Part shown: positions 8,772 through 17,244 of the stretch, one piece after another | How positions within the stretch are numbered: position 1 is the stretch's first letter | How the letters are laid out: each line of letters begins with the position of its first letter | Assembly: GCF_005886105.2 (NCBI RefSeq) | Contig: NZ_PNCO02000001.1 | Location: forward strand, 2,787,001-2,851,000 | Source: Pseudoalteromonas galatheae | Lineage (GTDB): Bacteria > Pseudomonadota > Gammaproteobacteria > Enterobacterales > Alteromonadaceae | Length of the DNA: 64,000 nt | Direction: 5' to 3' | The notes under the pieces: generated by a model | The model's database searches: none | Told to the model about the DNA's origin: nothing | The model's input: only the letters and a program-made list of their open reading frames with translations | Program-made: the position numbers and the translations under genes

Positions 8772-9683
8772 TTAACGGTTATTTAAATGGACTCCAGCAA
8801 TCATACAACGCACCGAGCCACCTGCGGCTTCAATTGTCGGTATATCAATAGCAACTAGCTTAGCTGACTTTTCAATGACAGCAATTTGCTCAGGCAACAA
8901 CGCCTGATAAGCCGTTGTGGAAAGCGCGAGTATGCGTCCCATACTGCCTTGCAACTCAATCGCGTTGCCGCAAAAATGTTGGATCTGCTGATAAGATAGC
9001 GCAATCAGGGTGTGGCCGCTTTGCGTAAAACGGTTAATAAGCTGTGCCCGCTGATATTCTGGCACCATATCTAGGCATATCATGGCGAAATCGGTGGCGA
9101 CACACATTAAGACATTGGTGTGATAGACAGGCACTTCATTCTTATCATAGGCATTAAATATTTCTGCCTGTAGTCCCAACTGCTCACAAACCTGATTAAC
9201 TAACACGGCGTTAGTGCGCTTGGACTCTACCGCATAGGCCACTTTTGCTTGATGATCGATAACCATAGAGCCGGTGCCTTCAAGGAATACTTCTTCAGCG
9301 GTTAGATGACTATAATCATTGATGTTTGTCACCTGATAGTGAGCACTCAGAAAATCAATAATATCGCGGCGGATCTCCAATCGTCGATTCAAAGCGTACA
9401 TAGGATAAATCGTTAACTGACCATCGTTATGCGTCGAAAACCAGTTATTTGGAAAGACCGAGTCTGGCGTGTCTGTGGAGGTATCTTCAAATAAGTGTAC
9501 TTTCACGCCAGCCAATTCTAACGCTTGCACGGCGTTGCTGACCTCAACATAGGCTCTGTTGTTAGGGTTGTTTTCACTGCATGCTTGCTGAAATGCGTTA
9601 TCTTGCATGGTTTGCGGGTTCGAAGTGAAATGGTGTGGGCGGATCATCACCACCGCTCGTGGTGCTTGAAATATCGTTGTCAT
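8772..9683 (-). CDS. ctlX: CtlX-type amidinotransferase-fold hydrolase (citrulline/arginine group)
   Basis: This is a guanidino-group-modifying enzyme of the arginine deiminase/amidinotransferase superfamily. The start at 9683 (MTTIFQAPRAVVMIRPHHF) fits the family, giving 303 residues. The longer frame to 9773 adds an unrelated leader. Visible motifs are DSVFPNNWFSTH, the Glu-containing EGTGSMVID, the His in YHTNVLM, and the catalytic Cys in GGSVRCMIAG near the C-terminus. CtlX members act on citrulline or related ureido and guanidino compounds, and the exact substrate here is uncertain. It is divergent from an Lrp/AsnC regulator that probably controls it. Confidence 0.82.
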   Translation of the reverse strand: MTTIFQAPRAVVMIRPHHFTSNPQTMQDNAFQQACSENNPNNRAYVEVSNAVQALELAGVKVHLFEDTSTDTPDSVFPNNWFSTHNDGQLTIYPMYALNRRLEIRRDIIDFLSAHYQVTNINDYSHLTAEEVFLEGTGSMVIDHQAKVAYAVESKRTNAVLVNQVCEQLGLQAEIFNAYDKNEVPVYHTNVLMCVATDFAMICLDMVPEYQRAQLINRFTQSGHTLIALSYQQIQHFCGNAIELQGSMGRILALSTTAYQALLPEQIAVIEKSAKLVAIDIPTIEAAGGSVRCMIAGVHLNNR

Positions 9684-9765
9684 ACTGCACTCATTATTTG
9701 ATTTGGACCTTGTCATACACAATATCAGTGTAACCACACCATAAGACGATTTAAATGCCAAAATC

Positions 9766-9819
9766 TTATACAATTAGTGCAATTTTCTATCACTTTGCTA
9801 AGTTGAATTATACAAATAG
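9766..9819. promoter_or_regulatory. Candidate Lrp/AsnC operator, two phased direct repeats
   Basis: TTATACAATTAG (9766-9777) and TTATACAAATAG (9808-9819) are direct repeats 42 bp apart, close to four helical turns. They lie in the divergent ctlX/asnC-like promoter region. Phased sites of this kind suit octameric Lrp-family regulators. The assignment is inferred from position and pattern. Confidence 0.45.
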
Positions 9820-9851
9820 ACTAATCATGACAAAAACCACAAAGCTGTACT

Positions 9852-10283
9852 ATGACTCCTTACTTATATGATGCGCTTGACAAAGCCTTGATTGCTGAAT
9901 TGCGCAAAGATGGCCGAGCAGCCATTTCAACTTTAGCCACTACGCTCGATGTGTCTCGCGGAACCGTACAAAACCGTTTAGATAGACTCATTTCCAGTGG
10001 TGCAATTCTAGGCTTTACAGTGCGGGTTCATGAATATATCGAGTCCGAGCTGGTGCGCGCTATCATGATGATAGAAGTGATCGGTAAATCCACTACTCAA
10101 GTGATCAATGCACTGCGTGGGATCCCCGAACTCAGTAAAATTCATACCACGAACGGGGCATGGGATTTAATCGCTGAAGTGCAAGCTGCTAACCTCAGTG
10201 AATTCGATGGTGTACTGAGGCAAGTTCGAGAGATTGATGGCATTTTAAATAGTGAAACCAGTATTTTGCTATCGAGTACGTAA
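9852..10283 (+). CDS. Lrp/AsnC family transcriptional regulator
   Basis: This 143-residue protein has an N-terminal helix-turn-helix (about 10-55, ISTLATTLDVSRGTVQNRLDRLISSGAI) and a C-terminal RAM ligand-binding domain (about 65-140) containing GAWDLIAEVQA. Lrp-type proteins sense amino acids and wrap DNA as octamers. Divergent transcription from ctlX, with repeats in the shared promoter, suggests it regulates that gene in response to an amino acid such as arginine, citrulline or ornithine. The ligand is inferred only from this context. Confidence 0.9.
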   Translation: MTPYLYDALDKALIAELRKDGRAAISTLATTLDVSRGTVQNRLDRLISSGAILGFTVRVHEYIESELVRAIMMIEVIGKSTTQVINALRGIPELSKIHTTNGAWDLIAEVQAANLSEFDGVLRQVREIDGILNSETSILLSST

Positions 10284-10383
10284 AGCTCGATAGCGTTGTT
10301 TATCTAGATCAGGGTGATGAGTCGACGGTCCGAAATAAACTAAATCAGCCATGACACATTTCAACACTTAACCTAATTTACTG

Positions 10384-11496
10384 CTAAATTATATTATCCC
10401 CTTCTTCTGGGCTTCGAGCATGTTCAGCTTGTTCTCTGATCTCATCTGCATCGCTACTTACATCGTCAATATCCGCATCTACTGCTGTTATTGTGGGTTT
10501 ATGCTTTTGTTTCACGGAGGCTCCGTTGCCACTCGAATTACTAGTCGCTTCTTTAATTGATCCTGATGTTTCATTATTTGCAGCTATAATTATCCGCTCT
10601 CTAGCATCGTCAGGCATGCTAATTCCCTGTTCGGTAAAGCAATTAACGGTTTCTCGCATAAGTTGAGACGCCACTTTTATCGGACTATGTTGTTCGCTAT
10701 TGACCCAAAAATATATAGTAAGATTGATAGTCGCGGAGCCTAATGCTTCGAGTAGAGCCTGTGGTGGCGGGTCGTTTAAAACCGCACTTTGTTCTTTAAG
10801 TAAGTCAATTGCAATTTGCTGCGTCAGGCGAATATCGTTGTCATAGCCAATACCAATCTTAAAGTGTCCACGTGTTTTGGGATTGGCAGTAAAGTTTTTA
10901 ATTACATTCTTGTAGACGGTAGCATTGGGTATTTGAATGTGATTGCCATCGTAATCAACTAAGGTGGTTGCGCGGGCAGTGACTTTTTTAACGATCCCCA
11001 AACGGTTATCGACTTCGATAACGTCATCAATTCTAAATGGGCGCTGGACACTAAGTAACATACTCGAAATAAAGTTCTCAGCGATATCACGAAATGCAAA
11101 CCCAAGAATAAGACCGACAAGCCCAGTGCCACTCATTACTGCAACTGCAAACTCACTCAACCCAGCCAAACGCAAAAAGATATAAATACCAAAAAATATG
11201 ACTAACACGCTGATAAAACGGCGAGTGACTAGATGTAATAATCGACTTTTACTGACATAACCTATGGGTTTAATCAAAAGATAAGAGATTGGCCTTGCTA
11301 AATAATAACAAAGCACAATAACCACAACTCCCAGCGCCAGAGCAGGTAATAATTGCCATGCAGTTTGTAAAAAGTGCACAACTTGTGTGCTTAAACTTAG
11401 CGTATCTGATGTGCTCACGGCTTCAGTCGCTTCGCTAGAAGCTGCCGTCTGAATCATATTAATAATTTGATTTTTAATAAGATTATTGATTTCCAT
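10384..11496 (-). CDS. Small-conductance mechanosensitive channel, MscS family
   Basis: This 370-residue protein opens under membrane tension to release osmolytes. Three hydrophobic helices span about 45-150. The pore-lining helix carries the Gly/Ala pattern SGTGLVGLILGFAFRDIAENFISS (about 120-143), followed by the MscS beta domain (RPFRIDDVIEVDNRLGIVKKVTARATTLVDYDGNHIQIPNA). The C-terminal tail (about 305-370) is long, acidic and low in complexity (DADIDDVSSDADEIREQAEHARSPEEGD), unlike E. coli MscS (286 residues). It is divergent from the YihY gene. Confidence 0.92.
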   Translation of the reverse strand: MEINNLIKNQIINMIQTAASSEATEAVSTSDTLSLSTQVVHFLQTAWQLLPALALGVVVIVLCYYLARPISYLLIKPIGYVSKSRLLHLVTRRFISVLVIFFGIYIFLRLAGLSEFAVAVMSGTGLVGLILGFAFRDIAENFISSMLLSVQRPFRIDDVIEVDNRLGIVKKVTARATTLVDYDGNHIQIPNATVYKNVIKNFTANPKTRGHFKIGIGYDNDIRLTQQIAIDLLKEQSAVLNDPPPQALLEALGSATINLTIYFWVNSEQHSPIKVASQLMRETVNCFTEQGISMPDDARERIIIAANNETSGSIKEATSNSSGNGASVKQKHKPTITAVDADIDDVSSDADEIREQAEHARSPEEGDNII

Positions 11497-11630
11497 ATTG
11501 CACTCTTTGGGTTTTTATTGACAAGATCACGAGTTAACTAGTAGCAAATATAACGCCAAACGAGATTGGCAGACCTTTTGCTGTATATCACTTTAGAACA
11601 ACAGGCCCAGAATTGATTTAGGAAAGACCA

Positions 11631-12602
11631 ATGGCAGCTCATAAACATGGCTTTAATGCAGATAGGCCAAGTGATATTCCAGCACTCGGTTGGTGGGATG
11701 TCAGTAAACGGCTATATCACAGCTTATCCCAGGATAATTTATCTCTGGTTGCCGCTGGAGTGGCATTTTATGCCCTTCTGGCAATATTCCCCGCATTAGC
11801 AGCCGTCGTTTCTATCTACGCCTATTTTTCTTCTCCTACAGAAATGGTTGATCAGCTACTGCCGCTAATAGAGCTCTTACCAGCATCCAGTCAAGAAATT
11901 ATGTTGCAACAACTCAAGGCGCTCACTCAAAAATCGCAGGCGAGCCTAAGTCTAGGTGCTATTTTTACCCTCTTTTTAACAATCTGGAGTAGCAGTAAAG
12001 GCTGCCAAGCGTTGATTACAGCCTGCAACATTACGTATCATGAGCACAATAAAAGGCAGTTTTTGCAAGCGCTAGTGGTGCGCTTTTTGTTTTCTGTGGG
12101 GGCGATTTTCGTCGCGATTGTGGCACTGTCTATTATCGGAATTTTACCGATTGTGCTTAACCTCGTAGGATTTACCACAGCACTGGACTCTGTAATACAG
12201 CTAATTACTTGGTCTATTTTAGCGGTACTATTTCACTTTTCCTTAGCGTTTGTTTATCGTTACGCGCCTCATCGCAGAGCCGCAAAATGGCGCTGGATAA
12301 CACTCGGCTCGTTTACCGCAACCGGCTTATGGATCTTAGCGTCATTGGGATTTTCATATTATGTCGCGCAGTTCGCTTCTTACAATGAAACTTATGGTTC
12401 ATTGGGAGGTGTCGTCATTATGATGATGTGGTTATACTTGAGTGCATACATCATTATTTTTGGTGCTGCATTAAATGCCAGTGCTGAGCTACAAACTTTA
12501 AAAGATAGTACCGTTGGGCCAGCAAAAACCAGAGGACAACGAGGCGCATTTGTGGCTGATAATTTGACGACAAGACAACGTAAAGAAAAGGAGCCTCATT
12601 GA
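11631..12602 (+). CDS. YihY/virulence factor BrkB family membrane protein
   Basis: This 323-residue integral membrane protein has about six transmembrane helices. The family signature LVAAGVAFYALLAIFPALAAVVSIYAYF lies at about 40-67, and the terminal GSLGGVVIMMMWLYLSAYIIIFGAALNA is typical. YihY proteins were once named RNase BN by error, and their transport role is unresolved. AGGAAAG lies 5-12 bases before the ATG. The polar C-terminal tail of about 35 residues is variable in the family. A decayed CTAGGGC-family element follows. Confidence 0.88.
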   Translation: MAAHKHGFNADRPSDIPALGWWDVSKRLYHSLSQDNLSLVAAGVAFYALLAIFPALAAVVSIYAYFSSPTEMVDQLLPLIELLPASSQEIMLQQLKALTQKSQASLSLGAIFTLFLTIWSSSKGCQALITACNITYHEHNKRQFLQALVVRFLFSVGAIFVAIVALSIIGILPIVLNLVGFTTALDSVIQLITWSILAVLFHFSLAFVYRYAPHRRAAKWRWITLGSFTATGLWILASLGFSYYVAQFASYNETYGSLGGVVIMMMWLYLSAYIIIFGAALNASAELQTLKDSTVGPAKTRGQRGAFVADNLTTRQRKEKEPH

Positions 12603-12637
12603 TAATAGCATCAATATCAATAGCTCACTTTCACGAT

Positions 12638-12737
12638 TTAAATTTTGCTTAGATTACTCAGCAGCAAGTTGAGCGTCGCGACCAAAATACACTTATGAGA
12701 ACATAAACCAAATAGCGAAAAGATCAACAAGCCCTAA
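12638..12737 (+). mobile_element. Decayed partial copy of the CTAGGGC-family MITE
   Basis: About 100 bp align to the right-hand part of the element at 18576-18844. Shared blocks are TTAGATTACT, AGCGTCGCGACCAAAA, ACAC and GAGAACA, ending GATCAACAAGCCCTA against GTTCAACAGGCCCTA. The left end is missing. It lies between convergent yihY and phoX. Confidence 0.75.
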
Positions 12738-12752
12738 TTCAACAAATTAAAA

Positions 12753-14141
12753 TTAGAGAGGCTCTTTATTTTTTGCTTGATTAAAGTGCTCCCATGGCCC
12801 CACAATCGCCAATGTTGTCGTTGGTGAGTACACATTAACAAATAAAGTCTTGCCGTCTGGTGAAAAACAAGCACCGGCGAGCTCAGTTTGCTTAGCTAGC
12901 CGTGCAAAATTATAGAGTTCTCCCTCTGGTGTTACGCCTCTTAGATAGTTATCTACAACATCGGAATACTGATCCTCACAAACAATTAAATGTCCTTGTG
13001 GCGACACGGTAAGATTGTCACCAAAGTTATAGAGAGACTGGCTAGCGCTTTCCACGAATAAAGACAACTTTCCTGGATTGAGACGTTCTTTTTCTGTTCC
13101 CTCAAACTCAGATGGCTGATACTTCATGATTTGCCCTAGCTGCTTTTTTCCGCCATTGGTACAACAAAAGTACAGCTCGTTTTCACCCCAATGGATCCCT
13201 TCACCTCGAGCAAATAGCGCGGCTCCACTTCGATAAGCACGGATCCGTAAATCGTCTTTAGCACTTTGCGGGTCGTCCAAATTTATCCACTCAACGATAA
13301 ACTCCTGATGAAGTGGCATCGCTTTTTTATTCCAATTTCGACTATCAAATTGCGGGCTTTCTTTCACAGCCAACGCTTGTAGTTTCCCGCCTTTGTGGAG
13401 CTTTGCTTTTTCGTTTGGAATAAAGCGGTAAAACACACTGTCTCCCCGGTCTTCCGTGAGATAAACAATACCTGTTTTGGGATCAACAGCAGCAGCTTCA
13501 TGATTAAACCGCCCCATTGTTTTTAGAGGTTGTGGCTTAATTAAACCCTTTGCAGTCGCTGGTACTTCAAAAATATATCCGTGATCTTGTGTAAAACCAT
13601 CATTTTTAGTTGCAGTTGTTTCTTCACAAGTAAGCCAACTCCCCCAAGGCGTTATTCCACCAGAGCAGTTACGAATAGTGCCAACCAAGGATAAATATTC
13701 TTGTTCTTTTTGGCGTGTTTTTAGGTTATAGACAATATGACTTGTGCCACCTGGAAGTGCGATGCCTGAGTCATTTGTATCAAAAGCAAGCTCACTTTTA
13801 TGCTGGCGAATACTGTTCTCGGCTTTTGCTAAATCTGTTGGTTTCAATTCATGATTGCGGACCAATGCAACTCGCTCTCCATCTAAAGCAATACAACCCA
13901 TACCATCGGCTTTGTCAGGTACAGTAAAACCATCGGACATTTTATCTCCAAGGCTTGATACTATTTGATAACTGAAACCTTGGGGCAAATCGAGTAAACC
14001 ATTGGGGTCGGTGATCAACGGTCCATACCCAGCTATCATTGTGTTAAAGTCTAATAGTGACACTCTGCCAAATGCGCTTTTAGAAAGGCCGATAAATGCG
14101 AGGGTGCCAGCCCCCCTTAAAAACCCTCGACGTGAAACCAT
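12753..14141 (-). CDS. phoX: PhoX-like phosphatase (DUF839), Tat-exported
   Basis: This 462-residue protein starts with a twin-arginine signal (SRRGFLRGAG at 3-12). It shows the DUF839/PhoX beta-propeller motifs: DGMGCIALDGERVALVRNHE, GGTSHIVYN, NCSGGITPWGSWLTCEE, GRFNHEAAAVDPKTGIVYLTEDRGDSVFYRF and NLTVSPQGHLIVCED. Characterised PhoX enzymes are alkaline phosphatases that use iron and calcium rather than zinc. It lies 140 bp downstream of the histidine-rich receptor on the same strand, so it may belong to the zinc-limitation response (inference). Family assignment is firm, but phosphatase activity and the substrate are not proven by sequence. Confidence 0.82.
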   Translation of the reverse strand: MVSRRGFLRGAGTLAFIGLSKSAFGRVSLLDFNTMIAGYGPLITDPNGLLDLPQGFSYQIVSSLGDKMSDGFTVPDKADGMGCIALDGERVALVRNHELKPTDLAKAENSIRQHKSELAFDTNDSGIALPGGTSHIVYNLKTRQKEQEYLSLVGTIRNCSGGITPWGSWLTCEETTATKNDGFTQDHGYIFEVPATAKGLIKPQPLKTMGRFNHEAAAVDPKTGIVYLTEDRGDSVFYRFIPNEKAKLHKGGKLQALAVKESPQFDSRNWNKKAMPLHQEFIVEWINLDDPQSAKDDLRIRAYRSGAALFARGEGIHWGENELYFCCTNGGKKQLGQIMKYQPSEFEGTEKERLNPGKLSLFVESASQSLYNFGDNLTVSPQGHLIVCEDQYSDVVDNYLRGVTPEGELYNFARLAKQTELAGACFSPDGKTLFVNVYSPTTTLAIVGPWEHFNQAKNKEPL

Positions 14142-14250
14142 AATTTCTCCTGCTGATCGTAGTCGTGTCGGTAATAATCTCGTGCTACATATAGATAAGA
14201 TTTATGTTGTTGTACAACTCAGTGACTTGTGTACCTGTGTGGCTTTAACC

Positions 14251-14277
14251 AGCAGGTACACAATGGTTTAACCTGCT
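14251..14277 (-). terminator. Hairpin after the zinc-receptor gene
   Basis: A 7-bp stem (AGCAGGT/ACCTGCT) has a 13-nt loop, 4 bp past the receptor stop codon. There is no good T run, so read-through into phoX is plausible. Confidence 0.45.
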
Positions 14278-14281
14278 AAAA

Positions 14282-16675
14282 CTAAAAATAGCCGCGAATA
14301 CCAAGCGCGAAACTGCGTCCCGGACGAGGGCCTATATCTTTTAAGAATGAACTATGTACTCGTGCTTCTGTATCCGTCAGATTGCTCCCTCTAAGATAAA
14401 TAGAGAGATCTTGATTTAACACAGAAAGATCATAAGAGATGCTAGCATCAACTAAGGTATATCCGTCGGTCGCGGTCTCTTCTGGTGCAATCCGGTCCTG
14501 CTCTTGATATCGAGTAATGTGGATATGTGCACTGAGATTATCCGTCTGATAGCTTAACTGCGATCCAAAGCGCAGAGGTGGTGTACGAGGTAAATCGCCG
14601 CCTTCTTCTAATCTGGCGCGCACAAAGTCAGAGAAAACATCAACTTTCAACTCGTCGGTCAATTGCCAAGCAACTTGCGCTTCAAAACCGTGCAAAACCA
14701 CATCATCTGTCTTGAATAAATAAATAGGTAATTCGGAAGCATGATCGTGCTCATGTTCATGATTGTGGTCGTGACTATGGCCGCTCTGGGCGTACAACCC
14801 AGTTTCTATTTGATAGTAGTAGTTATCTACTTGGTTGTAAAAAGCGTTAAAAATAAAGCCTATATCACCTTGGGTTTTTCGCAGTGTAATATCAATATTG
14901 TGCGACTTTTCTAGCGCTATGCCTTGCTCATCGAGTTCAAAATGACCGTGCTCATCCATTTTGAACAACGCTCCTACCTCGTAAGTGCCAGTTCCTATGT
15001 GAGGACCAAAGGAAAATAACTCCGATGAAGAAGGAGCGCGTTCAGAGTGTGAAACAGATAACCCCAGGTTATAATTTTGCGCAAAGTCCCATACAAGACC
15101 CGAAGATAAACTGACAGGGGTAAACTGATGCTCAACCGCATATACCTTTGTTGCTTCTGAATCGTGACCGATGTGGTCATGCATTTCAGCATCGTGCGAG
15201 TGGGCATCAATACTCGGTAAAGGCACATTACTTGCGGTGATCTCCACTTGCTCAATACGACCACCTAACTGCACTAAAAAATCACCAAACCGCCTTTCCT
15301 CCATTACCCCTATCGCAAGTGTTTGGGTATCAGATGGCGGCGTAAACGCCTCACTACCTTGAGCCTCAACATCACTGTGTTTGTAATGTAAGCTTACGCC
15401 ACCAGTCCAAGCGGACAGAGGCTGATGTAGTAAATCAACCTTTAACTCATTGGTATCATTCTTAAATGTTGTTCCAATCATGCCGTGCTCAACTTCAGCA
15501 TGTTCATACTCTGTAAAACCAGCACGCACATTCACTTTATCAAGCCAACCTTTGTTAAACTTGTACTCGCTTAATAGTTGCACTTTTGTTTGTGCTAAGT
15601 CGGCAAAAACCTGCTCTTCAGCCTCATTATGTGCTTCTTCATCACCATGCGTATGCCCCGGAATGCCGTATTTGCGGTTAAATTTCTCAACAGCCACACC
15701 GACATAACCTTGGTCAAATAAGTAACTTGAGCCAACAGTAAAACCATCAGACTCTTCAGCACTATTTGCTACTTTATAGTGATGTTCATCATTGTCATTC
15801 CCTTCACTATGCTCATGAATTTCAGCAGGAACAGGTACTTCGTAATCATTAGATTCTCGCCAGAATGCATCAACATATAAGGCCACAGAACCAATACCCG
15901 ATGTCGCATTAAACGAGGCTGTATTTTGGTCATCAACAGAGTTACTTTCCAGATTCCATTCTCCGCGAGTTGTATTATCGGTTGGCACTCTTGTATCGAC
16001 GACGTTAACCACTCCCCCAATCGCACCGCTACCATAAAAAAGAGTTGCAGGTCCTCGCAACACCTCGATTTGTTGAGCCGTTGAAGCTTCGGAGGCGACT
16101 GAGTGATCAGGACCAACTCTAGATACATCACTGACATCTAATCCATTTTGCGTCACCAACACTCGCGGGCCACTCAAACCTCGAATAATTGGTGTGCTTG
16201 CTACTTTGGCGTGAAAATTTGTATTGACGCCAGGCAGTTTTTCTAAGCTATCCCCTAGTGTAGCGGTTTGCTGTCGACGCAATGTTTCACCTGACAAAAC
16301 ACTAACTGGAACTGCCGATTCCATCGCTGACATATGTACAGGAGTAGCAACAATATCTATAACTTCTATTGGAGAACGATTTAACATTAGCATTGCGTTT
16401 TTAACGCCACCTTGCTCCAGAGTGAGCGCCTTATGCAGATGAGCAAAACCAGGTGCTCTTACATGGATTTGTTTATTTCCAAGCCCAACACCCGAAATTT
16501 GAAAATGACCATTGTTATCTGTGAGTACGCGAATATCAGTTCCTTCGACCTCAATTGATGCATTTGCAATCCCTTTACCAGCTTTATTGACGACTGTACC
16601 TTCTATAGACTTTGCTACAAGGCTTGGTGGTAACAGTGCAGCAACGAGCAAGGATATTGTTGATAGTTTAGACAT
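14282..16675 (-). CDS. znuD: Histidine-rich TonB-dependent receptor, ZnuD-like
   Basis: This 797-residue outer-membrane receptor has a signal peptide (1-21), a carboxypeptidase-regulatory-like domain (about 22-100), a plug domain (about 125-230, with IRGLSGPRVLV and EVLRGPATLFYGSGAIGG), then a 22-strand barrel ending in an aromatic residue (RGYF). At least four extracellular-loop stretches are very rich in His, Asp and Glu (HEHSEGNDNDEHH, GHTHGDEEAHNE, HSHDAEMHDHIGH, SHDHNHEHEHDH), a feature of zinc receptors such as neisserial ZnuD. It is divergent from zur across two Zur-like boxes. Zinc specificity is strongly supported by context but not proven. Confidence 0.88.
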   Translation of the reverse strand: MSKLSTISLLVAALLPPSLVAKSIEGTVVNKAGKGIANASIEVEGTDIRVLTDNNGHFQISGVGLGNKQIHVRAPGFAHLHKALTLEQGGVKNAMLMLNRSPIEVIDIVATPVHMSAMESAVPVSVLSGETLRRQQTATLGDSLEKLPGVNTNFHAKVASTPIIRGLSGPRVLVTQNGLDVSDVSRVGPDHSVASEASTAQQIEVLRGPATLFYGSGAIGGVVNVVDTRVPTDNTTRGEWNLESNSVDDQNTASFNATSGIGSVALYVDAFWRESNDYEVPVPAEIHEHSEGNDNDEHHYKVANSAEESDGFTVGSSYLFDQGYVGVAVEKFNRKYGIPGHTHGDEEAHNEAEEQVFADLAQTKVQLLSEYKFNKGWLDKVNVRAGFTEYEHAEVEHGMIGTTFKNDTNELKVDLLHQPLSAWTGGVSLHYKHSDVEAQGSEAFTPPSDTQTLAIGVMEERRFGDFLVQLGGRIEQVEITASNVPLPSIDAHSHDAEMHDHIGHDSEATKVYAVEHQFTPVSLSSGLVWDFAQNYNLGLSVSHSERAPSSSELFSFGPHIGTGTYEVGALFKMDEHGHFELDEQGIALEKSHNIDITLRKTQGDIGFIFNAFYNQVDNYYYQIETGLYAQSGHSHDHNHEHEHDHASELPIYLFKTDDVVLHGFEAQVAWQLTDELKVDVFSDFVRARLEEGGDLPRTPPLRFGSQLSYQTDNLSAHIHITRYQEQDRIAPEETATDGYTLVDASISYDLSVLNQDLSIYLRGSNLTDTEARVHSSFLKDIGPRPGRSFALGIRGYF

Positions 16676-16690
16676 AACGACTCCAATAAA

Positions 16691-16734
16691 TGTTATATTG
16701 TATCGATTATGCTTGATATGTTATATTGTATCAA
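16691..16734. promoter_or_regulatory. Two Zur-like boxes in the znuD/zur divergent promoter
   Basis: The 14-mer TGTTATATTGTATC occurs at 16691-16704 and again at 16719-16732, 28 bp apart. The second copy sits in an imperfect palindrome with arms TTGATA (16713-16718) and TATCAA (16729-16734), resembling gammaproteobacterial Zur sites with TGTTATA cores. The second box ends 7 bp before the zur start, so Zur probably represses itself and the receptor. Confidence 0.72.
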
Positions 16735-16741
16735 CAGTTGA

Positions 16742-17233
16742 ATGGATTATGTCGTCATTGCCGTGAACAAAACTCAACGAAACTTTATTCTCAAACAGGC
16801 TCAAGCAAAATGCCAATCGTTAGGGCTGCGTTTAACTGAAAAACGACAGGGCGTGCTTGAAATATTATTGCAAACAGTCGAGCCGCTATCAGCGTATGAA
16901 CTTACTAGCAAATACAATAAAAGCACCAACTCTCCTATTCTAGCAATGTCCGTGTACCGCATTCTTGAATTCTTAGAATCAGTCAATCTGGCACACCGGA
17001 TCCATTCTGCAAATAAATATATAGCCTGTAAGAGTCTAGATGGTGCGTGCCATCACCATCTATCCGTGATCTTAGTCTGCAAATCCTGCCATCAAATAGA
17101 AGAAATAGATTCTGTTCAAGAGGCTGCCAAGCATCTATTTAAAGCGGTAGAAAGCACTGGATTTTCAGCTGCAAATGCACGCTTAGAGTTGCCTGGCTTA
17201 TGTAACCTTTGCAAAGCCAAACTTGACAAATAG
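16742..17233 (+). CDS. zur: Zinc uptake regulator, Fur family
   Basis: This 163-residue protein is a zinc-responsive repressor. It has a winged helix (about 20-90, LRLTEKRQGVLEILL, MSVYRILEFL) and a metal-binding dimerisation domain with HHH (DGACHHHLSVILVCKSC) and a second Cys pair (GLCNLC), as in Zur rather than Fur. The ATG at 16742 follows the Zur box closely, and a GTG at 16763 (VNKTQRN) is an alternative start. The dihydroorotase gene begins 11 bp after its stop, so the two form an operon. The neighbours (ZnuD-like receptor, FolE2) are classic Zur targets. Confidence 0.9.
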   Translation: MDYVVIAVNKTQRNFILKQAQAKCQSLGLRLTEKRQGVLEILLQTVEPLSAYELTSKYNKSTNSPILAMSVYRILEFLESVNLAHRIHSANKYIACKSLDGACHHHLSVILVCKSCHQIEEIDSVQEAAKHLFKAVESTGFSAANARLELPGLCNLCKAKLDK

Positions 17234-17244
17234 GTCCCTACAAT

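Noticed and set aside
9684..9773. Longer start for the CtlX-type hydrolase
   Set aside because: The extra 30 residues are not family-like and would cover a candidate operator repeat at 9766.
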